Part shown: positions 22,693 through 33,631 of the stretch, one piece after another | How positions within the stretch are numbered: the first letter of the stretch is position 1 | Layout: each line of letters starts with the position of its first letter | Assembly (NCBI GenBank): GCA_963565915.1 | Contig: OY751495.1 | Span: 3,100,001 to 3,164,000, forward strand | Reading direction: 5' to 3' | Source of the DNA: Entoloma clypeatum | Lineage: Eukaryota; Basidiomycota; Agaricomycetes; Agaricales; Entolomataceae | DNA: 64,000 bases | Notes under the pieces: model-generated | Database searches by the model: none | What the model was told of the DNA's origin: nothing | The model's input: the letters and a program-made list of their open reading frames with translations, nothing else | Made by a program: the position numbers and the translations under genes

Positions 22693-25600
22693 GTCACCTA
22701 TTCCAAAACTGCGGATACATGTACAGTCTATTTCGACATCCAGGACTCCCAGAGCGGGGCTGCCCTGAACACTCTTATCAAGACCAAGATTCGCTGGAAC
22801 GTCGAAGCGAACTTCAGGCCCTCCCCCATCAGACAGGCAGACAAGCGCATCAGCGTCCCCCTCTGCAGGAACTGCTTCCAGTGGGGGCACCAGATCTGAG
22901 ACAATGGAACTGGCTGTCCCTCTAGACCCCAACTCTGTTCCGCGTGTAGTGGCCCTCACCACGTCGACAACCACAGGCATCACGCCCCCTGTTGCAAGGG
23001 CGTGCCTAAAGCCAATCCCCCCCTTGCTCCCACCCCTGCTGGGCAGCCGTGCGATCATGCCCCAAGGTGTCGCAACTGTGGTGAAGACCACCGTTCTGAC
23101 TCCACTATATGCAAGTTCTGGGAGAACCGCTTTGATCCCTCTTTCCACCGTAAGGCGTATGATAAAGCCGCCATGAAGGATGCATCTCGCAAGGCAGCCA
23201 AGGCTGCCCGCCCCACCACCATGACGGTGGCCAAGGTTGCAACCCTTGTCCCCACCGATCGTAACCACTTTGAGGTTCTGGATGGTATGGAGGACGTCGC
23301 GCCTACAGGACCTAAACCAGAACCCACGCAAACTGCCACAACTAGTGGGACCAGCCCCGCTGATGGCGTTGTTAATGGTTGATACAACTGCAGCGCTTGA
23401 CGTGGACGAGCTGGTCTCCCTTAAGTTATGTACCCATAATGTTCGGAGAACTAATGCTATCATTGAATCTTTCCTTGTTAGACACAATGAAGATATCAAT
23501 ATCTATTTTGTACAGGAACCTGTCAAGTACCTTGCCCGCCACACCGTTTCCACCTCCTCCAAGAGTGGATCCCCTATATACTCCTATCCTCGACACCCAT
23601 CCTGGATATGCTCAGATGCTTCCACGGCTGACTCCTCAGCCCGTACGGTTGCCTATTTCAACACCAACATCGCGCATCTGCGCCCTGTTCTCCACCATGA
23701 ATTTGATGCCCCATCCGACATCCAGATCCTATCCTTATGGCCTACCAAATCTTGGCAGGTCTTCCTCATCAACATGTACTCTGACGCATCAGGGCTGGCC
23801 ATTAAATGGCTCACCCAGAACGCTCACACACTCCCCTCCCCCGTCATCTTCTTGGCGGCGACTTCAACTGCCCGTCTGCTCTCTGGGACGCTGCAGTTCC
23901 CTATGCCTCAAGTCTTTCTACTGACCTCATGCACATCGCTTCTTCCCTTGACCTCACACTCAGCAGAACGAATACTGACCCTCCCACACGGATCCCGGAC
24001 AACCCTCTGCACTGGCCCTCCATGCTTGACCTCGTCTTCCTCCCTGCCTCCAGGCCAAGGAAATGTGAACGCTTCTTGTGTCCCTTAGAACACAACACTT
24101 CTGACCACGTTCCCCTGACCATCTACCTGCCCTCGACTCTGTACCAGCTGTTGGTCCAGCAGATCGTCCCCTTGAAAACCTATGAAGACTATGTCGCAGG
24201 TCTCTTAGTTGCCTTTAGCTTGGTCCCCGACTCCTATGCCTCGGCCCAGGATGTCGAAACTGCAGCTACTAACCTCCAGATGGCCCTTTCTGAGAATTGG
24301 GACACTCACTCTTGCCCAGTCAAAGGCGCAGGATCGCACTCCCACTCGTGGTGGAGCGAGGCCTGCGACTTAGCCAGGCAAGTGTATCTTGACACCAAAT
24401 CTCCCGTTGATTATAGCAATCTTCAGGCGGTAATCCGCGCAGCCAAACGAGAATTCTTTGAAGATAGAATCGAGACCATCACCCTCTCCCAAAAAAACCC
24501 CTGGTCCCTCATGGACTGGCACAAGCCCCGTCGCTCAGACCCCCTTGCAAATTTGAAGGGGACCAATGGTGACGTTCTCCATTCCTCTAACGACATGTTT
24601 GACGCTTTTGACAAGGCCTTTCATACGCCTCCTCCGAACTCTCCAAAGATGGGTATCCTCGACGAAGTCCCACAAGAACCTACTCGTGACTGGATACCGA
24701 TTACAGGTCCTGAGATTATCTCCCTTGTCCTCAAATGCAATCCCAAATCCACCCCTGGTCCGGACCACGTATCATGGGCTCTCCTCAAGCGTCTCCTCCA
24801 AAAAGATGAAGTGTTGACACGCATCACAGCCCTAGCTAACGCCTGCATAGATTACTCTTGCTGGCCTGCCGCTTTCAAGACTTCCGTCACGGTTATCATA
24901 CCGAAACCTGGCAAAGAAACCTACGATAAACCCAAGTCATTTCGACCCATCGTTCTCCTCAACATGGTGGCAAAGTTTATCGAGAAAGTCATCGCCAATC
25001 GAATGCAGTTCAAATGCACTAAGTATAGCCTTGTCCACCGATACCAATTTGGCGGACTTCGCTACAGATCTACAACTGATGCTGGCATCATCATAACACA
25101 CAGAGTCCGGAATGGATGGGCGAAGAAGTGTGACACAGGGGTCGTGGCCTTCGACGTTGCGCAATTCTTCCCTTCTCTGGACCATCAATTCTTGCTAGGA
25201 GTACTACGGTGGCTGGGGTTCTCAGCCGCCTTGAGTAAGTTCTTCGAATCCTATCTTCGTGGATGGTCTACTCGTTTTGTCTCAGGACAGAATGTTTAGA
25301 CCTCTTTGAAATTCTCTTTGGCGTGGGTCAAGGCTCGGCGCTCTCCCCCATCCTTTCCAGCATCTACCTTTCGCCGGCCCTCAGAATCTTCTACAGTCGC
25401 AGTCACGCGCAGTACCTAGATCTTTTCTCCTTCGTAGACGATGGCATGCTCATCACCCAGTCTTCTGACCTTGACGCTATCAGCTCTCACCTACGAGCTG
25501 GCCGAAAAGCCATCGACGGCATCCTCATCGACATGGGGCTGGCCACTGAACCGACGAAAGACGAACTCATGTTCTTCACCTGAACTGTCTCTCCGTCATA

Positions 25601-26788
25601 TCCTATTGTTCGACTACCTGGTCAACCCCCCCTCCAAGTCAAGGCCTTTTGGCGCTACCTCGGCTTCTTCTTCAACTGTTGTCTAACCTTTAACGAGCAC
25701 AGACGCTTCTATGCCACCAAGGCACTCACATCCATTCCCCTCCTCCTTGGTAACTCCTCACGCGGCCTCTCAAACGCCTCCTGTACATGTTGTGCGTCAT
25801 GCCAATTCTCACTTACGGGTGCCAACTCTGGTACTATAACGGTCCATGCCTCAAAACTGCTTTCAACCTTTTGAACTCGGTCCACTACAGAGCTGCCAGA
25901 TGGATCACCAGCGCTTTTAATTGGTCGCCTACTAGGGGTGTCCTCACTATTGCGGGGCTCATGCCTGCCAGACAACACATCACCAAGCTGGTGCAGCGCT
26001 CTCGCATCAGAGCCGCCCAGCTTCCCATCACTCGCCCTGTCATCTGCGAGCTTCTGCTCAAGGCAGAGGATAAGACCCTTAGCCCAGTCGTCGACATTCA
26101 AAACCTGATGACCGCTGTCAAGCTTGAGAGATCCGACTACCTTAGTGATGAGGCTCGCCCGGGGAATTGCATACTCGACCTCTACCCGGATTCGTTCATC
26201 TGGGACGCCCCACAGGTCGATGATGACAAGAAGCGTTACACCTATCTTAAAGACATCCTCACCACCGCTGAGGAAGAAAACCATCAAGCGGCCTTCTGCA
26301 TTGCTGCCCGACCCAGTGTTGGTAAGACGTTGTCGTCGGCAGTCGCAGTAGTCCGCTTCGCCCCCTCCATTGGTCGTCATGCTCAAGACCCTCATATGAC
26401 CAGAGCCAGCGCAGGCAGAAGTCTCGCCCCCGAGGCTCTCATCGTTGCCACCCTCCTTGGCCTTAGCAAGGTCATCACACACGCACCTTATGTCACGGAG
26501 ATTCATATCTTCACCCGGAACATACAGGCTGTCTGACTTGCCCTCGATACAGGCTCCATTCATGCGGGCCACTCTGTCTCATGCGGCATTTCCCATCTCC
26601 TCTGGCCCTTCCTCACTGGAGCTGGCGTCATCCATGTCCACCTAGACACACCTCTCACGTCTGAGTGGGGCTCTGCCTTCCCTGACCCCTCACGTCACTT
26701 CAAATCGACCCAAGGAACAGCCTTGTCTCCTCTGTCGCCCAACTTTGCCCGTACCGCTGCCGCTACCAGTGCCGTAGACGGATGGCGC

Positions 26789-27097
26789 TGTTGAAGTTCC
26801 ACCTGGGCGCTAGCCACAGGTGTACTGAGCAACATAGCTACAGTGGAAGTACTCTATGATACCGCTATGGTCACTTACATGGTTTGGAGGGGTAAGGCTG
26901 GTGAGAGCGGTTGAGGCTGGTAAGAGCGATGGAGCTGGTTAAGAGTCAAGAGACAACTTGTTGATATTGACAGTTTCCTGGTCTTATATACCGTACTACT
27001 GTTTGTACCAACCAAACAAGTATGTAATGAAGATATGTAAAGGTCACGTGATGTAATCTAATCTAATCTAATCTACGTGATGGGAAAAGTTTCAACA
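26789..27097 (-). repeat. 3' LTR of Copia B (309 bp)
   Basis: Three substitutions relative to the reassembled 5' LTR, two of them CpG transitions. Confidence 0.95.
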
Positions 27098-27171
27098 CCC
27101 CCCATATTTAGTACATACTTCTAAATACATCTTACTTTTTCCCACATATATATATAGGTACTCTATTTCGC

Positions 27172-30100
27172 CTAGTTTTTTATCAATCCGAAGTACGGGA
27201 TAAACTTGGAAAAGAGGATTTTTCCCAGATTCTTAGTTAAAAGGTCTGCAGGGTTGTTCACTCCTTCAATGAATTCAACCGTAATTATCCCTTCGGAGAC
27301 TTTTTCTCTGACGAAGTGGAATCGCACGTCAATGTGCTTGGATCACTTCTCAGTTACAGGGTTGGATGCAATAAAGACGGAGCCGTTGTTATCTCCGTAG
27401 ATCGGTACTGATCCGATCTGCATTCCAAGTTCGGCAAGCATGCTTCTCAGCCATGTTGCTGCGCGACTGCAGTCTGATAATGCCATATACTCTACTTCTG
27501 TGGAAGAGAGGGCAATGGTCTTTTGCGCCGATGATACCCATGTCACTGCTCCAGACGCCAGTGATATGAAGAAGCCAGTGGTAGACCTTCTCGTGTTTTC
27601 ATCTGATGCCCAGTCGGAGTCTGTGAATGCATAGATTCCTTTCCCTGAGTCGCCATCATACATGATTGCATAATTTTTGTCGCCTTCAGATACCTGCAAA
27701 TATCCCTAGCCACTTCTAAATGGCGTTTGGTGGGATTTGCAGAAAACTGCGACATTTTAATCACGGCAAAACAGATGTCTGGCCTTGTTCCAATCATCAG
27801 ATATAGAAGCGATCCGATGACGGATTGGTACTTTGATCGAAGTTCTGCATTGGGTTCATCTTCGGACATCATGGGTTTGTAGCCCGTAGGAAGTGGGGTA
27901 TGGGTGGCGTTAGATTCGCTCATCCCCATTCGTTCGAGTATTTTCTCAAGGTAAGGTACTTGATCGATGAAGATACGTTTCTTGCGTTGCCTTATTTGGA
28001 TAGAGAGAAATTCCTTCGGTTCCCCATCAGGCACAAGGTGCCCTAGGTCCCTACATTCCCATGTGGTCATGAAGGCCTTCTTTTTCTCTAGCGTATATTC
28101 CTGGTTTGTGCCGAGAAAAGCAGAGTCGTCGACATAGATGACGGCGATTACAATTACCCCGTTGGTACTTTTGTGAATGAACACTCCCACATCGGAGTGA
28201 AGCCGGACAAAGCCGAGCTTTTTCATGGAGGAATCAAGTTCCCTCCACCAGGCTAATGCGGCCTGCTTAAGTCCATATAGAGCTTTGAATAGTTGGTACA
28301 TGAGGTGTTCTTTCCCTTTTACTATGTAGCCCTCAGGCTGTCGCATGTAAATGACTTCACGGAGCGTTCCATAGAGGAAGGCTGATGAGACGTCCAAAAG
28401 TGTCATGAACCACCCTTCAAGGGCTGTCAATGCCAGTATTAGTCGGACGGTTTCATATCTTACGACTGGTGAGAAGATCTGATCAAAGTCGATCCCTTCT
28501 ACCTGTGAAAAGCCTTTTGCGACAAGGCGTGCTTTCAGACACCCGTCGGACTTTTCGTTATAGACCCATTTGTTCCTTAGAGCTTTCCTCCCTGCAGGCA
28601 GGGGTACTAGCTCTGTGATCACCCCGCGGCGTTTGAGCATGTCTAGCTCTTTACATTCAGCTGCATACCAGTCTTCTTTATTTGGAAGAGGGTATATGTC
28701 TTTATGGGACATTTCAACAATGCCAACTTGGACTGATATCGCCTCCATCAGGAGGTCATTCATCCATGCCGTTTGACCGCCCAATCTCCGTCTTCGATCT
28801 AATTTTTCAAGATCAGACGCTGGAGTGTCTTCCCCATAGATGCTTCCTGGCATCTTCCGAACTCGTCGTTCCCTGATCGGTCGATCTGGTACTTGCTCGG
28901 GTTCCGGAGTGGGTATTCGCAGTTCGTCATCAGGCTCACTGGCAGGCAATTTGTTGTCTGATTCAGGTTGATCCTGTTCAATGGGAACTGGGTCATGAGG
29001 TGTTTCGTTGTGACTATCGTCGTCATTGCTGCCGGGAATGAGATCCTCAAACTCATCAGCTGGCTCTGGGTCTTCCATTTCTGGGTGGTTTTCTGGCAAC
29101 GGGTCGATATGGCATCTAGGGTACTTGCTTTCATCAAAGATAGCTTTCCCGCCCATGAAAATCGTGTTGGTCTCAGGATCCATGAAGCGGTATCCTTTGA
29201 CCCCTGGTTTCGATCCGAGATAAATCATCAATCGGGATCTTGATTCCAGGGAGTTCCTACGTTTCTCCTTTGGGATATATACATATGCTTGACATCCAAA
29301 TACTCTGACGCTGGACATGTCGGGGATCTCATTGGTCACCCTGAAGTAAGGGGTATTCCATTCGAGACGCTGCATGGGGGTTCTGTTGTAGAGAAATGCT
29401 GCGTGTTCCAAACAGAATTCCCACCACATGGGCGGTAAGCATGCATCGAAGCGCAATGCCTGAGATTTTTCCCATAGTGTTCAATTGATTCTTTCTGCTC
29501 TACCATTCTGCTGGTGCTGATATGGGAGCGTGACGTCGATCAGAATTCCATGATCGGCAAGTACATCTTTGTATTTGTCAAATTCTCCACCTCCATCAAC
29601 TCGCCACTTCTTAGGAGTAGCGGCAAATTGGTTCTGGATCATCACAAGAAACTGTCTCAGTGCCGTAATGGCACCAGACTTTTTCCTAAGCAAGACGACC
29701 CAGACATGAGATGAAAAATCATCCAAAAACGTGAGGAAGTATTTGTACTTGTGGTACGATGCCGTGGATATCTGTTTCAGGTCTGAATGAATCAGATCGA
29801 AGGGTTTGACAGCTCTAGTCATTGAATTGGGGTATGACTGATTCGGCATTTTCCCTTTGAGACACCCTGTGCAGCTTTCCTGTGATTTCTCACGTACTAA
29901 TGTTTTGGGTACTCCTTTGGTACTGGTGGGAATCTTATTGAGCGCCTGGTCATTTGGGTGGCCAAGGTGTTTGTGCCAGGTTTCGACAGTGATTTCGCTA
30001 GAGATCGCATGGATCTGGTCATGGCGTATTTCAGTGTCTAACCAATAAATGGTTTGTCCGAGAATGTGAGGTGAGAACTGTATTTTGTTCTGTCCTTTGG

Positions 30101-31898
30101 AGATGTTGATTTCTCCACGCATTCCATCTACTTTGTAACCGTGATTAAGGAAGACACCTAGGGACAATAGGCGTGTGTCCATGTCCGGAATGTAGAATAC
30201 AGGTCGGAGAAGATGGGTTTTTACTTCCCCGTTTAGGGTATGCCATACTGGAATGGCCCCAACTCCGAGAATTTCCAGTTTCTTTCCCTTTTCAGCTGTT
30301 TGGACAAATCGCTTAGCCTTGAGAGGCCTGTAGTATGCGAAGTCTTTAAACTCATGGGTAAAGTGTAATGATGCGCCGGAATCTAAGATCCACTGAGTGC
30401 GTTCTCTCTCTTTGCAGTGTGTGCAGGACGCGAAATGTTTGATATATTTTTTGTACAGATCATCGCTAAAGAGATCTATACTATCTGCATTGGTACTGGC
30501 TAATATATATTCAAATGTCTGTGCGTGATTATTAGCATTTCCCATTTGGTCAAGTTTGAGAGAGGAATGTGACAAACTGTCAAGTTCAATCAGCCCTTCT
30601 TCAAATTGTTCCGGCCCCATCCGCTCGCTTTGATGGTCTATGTCCATCATCCTAAGGGTTTGGTCCAGCGGCGGAGTAACTCGACGCTGCTTGGACGGTC
30701 TTTCGTCTTCTTCTGGGATAATCGTATCCAGAATGCGAAGGTTTGACCCTGAGGGGCGAGCACCAATGCCGCGCACGAGTTTGCGAACATGGTCATTCTT
30801 CTTCCACACGGATGGTTTTGCAGAAGGAAGCCCAGTGTACTGTGACGGAGGGGGGTTCATGCGTTGCAGGAGCGACTGCATTTTTCCGGAATCGGGCTGT
30901 GCGGTACTTGTCATTTTCCCTTGGCCAGTGATGGTGGTGAAGGACGGTGCCGGAAGAGGAGGGAAGTGGATGGCGGGAGCAACAAACTCAACCGTTTCTT
31001 CCACATGGTCGGACGTGTTGTCCGCAGTGTTGGCGCTTTTCTTTTGGTTGGGCCAGCGTCCTTTTCCCTTCTTTTTTTCAAAAGTGGTACTAGGGTCAGT
31101 CGAGTTAGGCTGCTCGTCAGCGTCGTTCTGCGAGGTACTCGGCTTTTGCTGCTTTTCCCATTTGGGGTCCTGCCCCTTGCGCTTTGTCCCGGAAATTTTC
31201 CGGGCCTGCTCATTGGATGCACAAGTAGACCCGACCGAATACTTGCGCCTGTATTCAGAGATGATGCTTTCGGCGACGGCTTTGTAGGTGAAATCGTCGG
31301 CGTCGTAGACCTGGAAAAGGGCAGTGGAGAGTGACGACCAGGCGTCGGGAATTGCATTGGCCAGGATCATTGCCTGCATCAGATCGGGGACGATAAAGTT
31401 TGAATCGGCGAGCCGGGCGAAAAGAGACCCCAGGCATTCGATTTCAGGCACGGGGTCACGTCCAGACAGCTTGAAGGTGGCGGCGGCCTTGAAGTCGCCA
31501 AAGATGACAGCCGGGGATACCTTGGAGTAGGCATCCTTTAGCGTTTTCCACGCGCCAAGTGCCGAGGTGCTGTCTTTGATGTGTCGCCTGATCGCCTCAG
31601 AGACTTTCAGACGGATCGCTCCAAGGGCTGTGTCGTCGTCCCTAATCCAGGCCTTTTCTTCCTTGCGGAAGCCAGGCTGGTCAACAGTGGTAACCAGCAC
31701 AGGAGGAGCAGCGGCGGTGGGACTGGGAGTGGAGACCGTAGTGGTGAAGTCGGCGATCACGGGACGAGTGATGTCGCCAGAGACGATGCGCCAGACTCCT
31801 TGATGGAGGAGGTAAGACTTCATTTTCTCGGCCCAGCTCTGGTAGTCGATGCCATCAAAGGCGGTGATGATGTTGAGGGCAGAACAAGAGGTAGACAT
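27172..31898 (-). pseudogene. gag-pol of Copia B, degraded
   Basis: Starts at ATG 31898 (MSTSCSALNI). Gag, protease and the first part of the integrase form one open frame to TGA 29481-29483, where copies A and D have CGA. Reverse transcriptase and most of RNase H follow. A lost T in the run near 27673-27678 (five T against six in A) shifts the frame, and TGA 27343-27345 replaces the CGA or CGG of sister copies. The frame would end at TAG 27172-27174. It is more diverged in sequence from A, C and D than they are from each other. Confidence 0.9.
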
Positions 31899-32249
31899 TG
31901 TAGATGAATCTAAAAAAAAGGGTTCCCAATCAGTGATGTGTTATGAATATGATTCAAGAAAACAATTTAAATGATTCCTTATGACATATTCCCTTTTAGG
32001 AATAGCGGTCACGGGAAAACCCTTTATATGTCAGAAACGTATAAGGTGCGATCAATGTTTCCACATGGAGTGTACTAGGTCAATCCCCTTAGGGACGTCT
32101 CATGACAGGTACTTGTCGTAATGACGTTCCCAGGTTCATATGTGAAGAAGTAAGACTCAGAACCTAGATCTTTCGATCGGTTCTTTGCCAACCAGGGTAG
32201 AGTGGGCAGGTACTCGCTGTTGCCAGCGTTTCCCAAGTCCCTCTGCTAT

Positions 32250-32264
32250 CCGGGGCCCATAACC
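32250..32264 (-). promoter_or_regulatory. Primer-binding site of Copia B (half tRNA-iMet type)
   Basis: The sense strand reads GGTTATGGGCCCCGG, as in the other copies. Confidence 0.75.
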
Positions 32265-32435
32265 TGTTGAAGTTCCACCTGGGCGCTAGCCACAGGTGTA
32301 CTGAGCAACATAGCTACAGTGGAAGTACTCTACGATACCGCTATGGTCACTTACATGGTTTGGAGGGGTAAGGCTGGTGAGAGCGGTTGAGGCTGGTAAG
32401 AGCGATGGAGCTGGTTAAGAGTCAAGAGACAACTT
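32265..32435 (-). repeat. 5' LTR of Copia B, inner fragment
   Basis: Ends in AACTT, which is repeated at 39166-39170 as the TSD of element G. The LTR continues at 39171. Confidence 0.93.
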
Positions 32436-32778
32436 TGTTGAACATATCGCCAGATATGTTGCACCATGTGCTTGTCACAGGAAGTGACTATAAGTCACTA
32501 TTACCATATATGTGAGTTTATGGTATAACCACGGACGCATGACTTGTTTATGTATTGTTTGTGCAATGGTCCGTGCGCATATTGGATTAGTATAAATACC
32601 CATGTATTTAGTACGGTGAATCCTAACTTCTTGAACACCCCAGTTCTCTGAGACGTTGTAGCTAGTTAGCTTCTTCATTCCACTAACGTCTCTTAACCAG
32701 GTTAGTCTAGCTTCCATATGCCTTCGTACCGTTATGTCTTGAGCGCCCTTTGGGCTGCCTACATCGGTTACATCATTA
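32436..32778 (+). repeat. 5' LTR of Copia G (343 bp)
   Basis: TGTTGAAC...CATCATTA. It contains a TATA box (32590-32597), a splice-donor motif at 32701 and the start codon of ORF0 at 32718. Confidence 0.93.
32590..32597 (+). promoter_or_regulatory. TATA box of Copia G LTR
   Basis: TATAAATA. With a start near 32620-32630, the first ATG on the unspliced RNA would be that of ORF0 at 32718. Confidence 0.6.
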
Positions 32779-33542
32779 GGTTATGGGCCCCGGCCCTAGC
32801 GCCGCATGCTCTAAGCATCTTAGCTTTTGCGCTATTATTGGCAGCATCCGCTTTGTATGCTAGCCTGGAGACTGGTTTCCTCAGTATCGAATACATCGAG
32901 CTCGATGGTTCCCTTAACGGTGAACCTCGCAGCATTCGAGGTATTGAATGCACCTTTCAGTGGGTCATTCTTGATCGATTACTTGAGAGAATCCCTGTTA
33001 CATTGATCGCATCACGAGAGCAAGTCCATATGGTGCCAACGGCACAGGGTTCAGTCCCTGCAGGTCATGATGACAATGGACGCATCGTTGCACGTTGCGG
33101 GGTGTGTCGACAACTTGTTGTTGACAGTCAGCATTGCATAGACAACACCACTTTTGACTACTCGTGTACTACGTGTGATGCAGGACCAGCAAGGGCTCGA
33201 GTTCAAAACCGCAGACGGCGTAATCGCCGTACTGAGGTACCTGTTGCGGTACCTACCCAAGATGGAGATCCCATGGATCCTCCGCCCGTGTATGTTGCTG
33301 ATGGGACTATCCCTGAAGCACACGGGGCACCTCCTCTTTCGCCTCCGGCCCGACAAATTCAGTTGCTGGATAATGACCCCTTAATTGAGGCGGCGAACAG
33401 AGCGAATGAAGTCATGCTCCCTATTCAGGGAGGATCTTGCACCTGTGGGCAGCACAGCACTCAGGACGCACATGACGATTGGGTAGAACTAGTGATGGCA
33501 TTTCATATGCTACCACTAGACCAAACAGAGAACGAAGAATGA
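32718..33542 (+). CDS. ORF0 of Copia G: putative membrane protein with Cys-rich domain, upstream of gag
   Basis: A 274-codon open frame whose ATG lies inside the 5' LTR. Codons 1-20 are LTR sequence, and codons 21-25 (RLWAP) are the primer-binding site. Two hydrophobic segments (residues 7-22 and 29-49) suggest membrane insertion. A later Cys/His cluster (C127, C130, H139/C140, C150, C153) has zinc-ribbon spacing. An arginine-rich stretch (near 163-171) and an acidic C-terminus with CTCGQH follow. I recognise no family. Its frame has stayed open, while gag-pol has one stop in twice the length or more. It ends 90 nt before gag. It could be a chance frame, but its length and first-ATG position argue against that. 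Confidence 0.6.
   Translation: MPSYRYVLSALWAAYIGYIIRLWAPALAPHALSILAFALLLAASALYASLETGFLSIEYIELDGSLNGEPRSIRGIECTFQWVILDRLLERIPVTLIASREQVHMVPTAQGSVPAGHDDNGRIVARCGVCRQLVVDSQHCIDNTTFDYSCTTCDAGPARARVQNRRRRNRRTEVPVAVPTQDGDPMDPPPVYVADGTIPEAHGAPPLSPPARQIQLLDNDPLIEAANRANEVMLPIQGGSCTCGQHSTQDAHDDWVELVMAFHMLPLDQTENEE
32779..32793 (+). promoter_or_regulatory. Primer-binding site of Copia G (half tRNA-iMet type)
   Basis: GGTTATGGGCCCCGG follows the LTR directly, identical to the site used by the unrelated Copia-1 family. It is also translated as part of ORF0. Confidence 0.75.
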
Positions 33543-33631
33543 TGATCGACAAGGCAGCTCGTCTATTTATTTTCTGATGCGCTTTTTCGATGTTTCATAT
33601 GCTGATTCTATTTATGTTTCGCAGCATCATC

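Larger units (their letters stand above)
8516..23382 (+). pseudogene. LINE ORF1 (nucleic-acid-binding CCHC protein), interrupted
   Basis: Starts at ATG 8516 and runs to 10219, then resumes at 22698 after Copia C and ends at TGA 23380-23382. The N-terminal half is proline/serine-rich and low complexity. The C-terminal part holds three Cys/His clusters (CRNCFQWGH; CSACSGPHH; CRNCGEDHRSDSTIC), the zinc-knuckle array expected of LINE ORF1 proteins. Lesions: TGA at 9203-9205, 10185-10187 and 22897-22899, each fitting a CGA codon, and one extra C in the run near 9318-9327 that shifts the frame. The ORF2 start overlaps its stop by 8 nt. Confidence 0.85.
32701..33624 (+). other. Predicted leader intron of Copia G containing ORF0 and the primer-binding site
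   Basis: Donor AACCAG followed by GTTAGT at 32701 in the LTR. Acceptor TTTCGCAG ends at 33624, 7 bases before the gag ATG at 33632, with a branch-like CTGAT about 20 bases upstream. Removal would leave a leader without ATG and make gag the first frame. The 924-nt length is far above the host introns seen here, so this is an inference. Confidence 0.5.
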
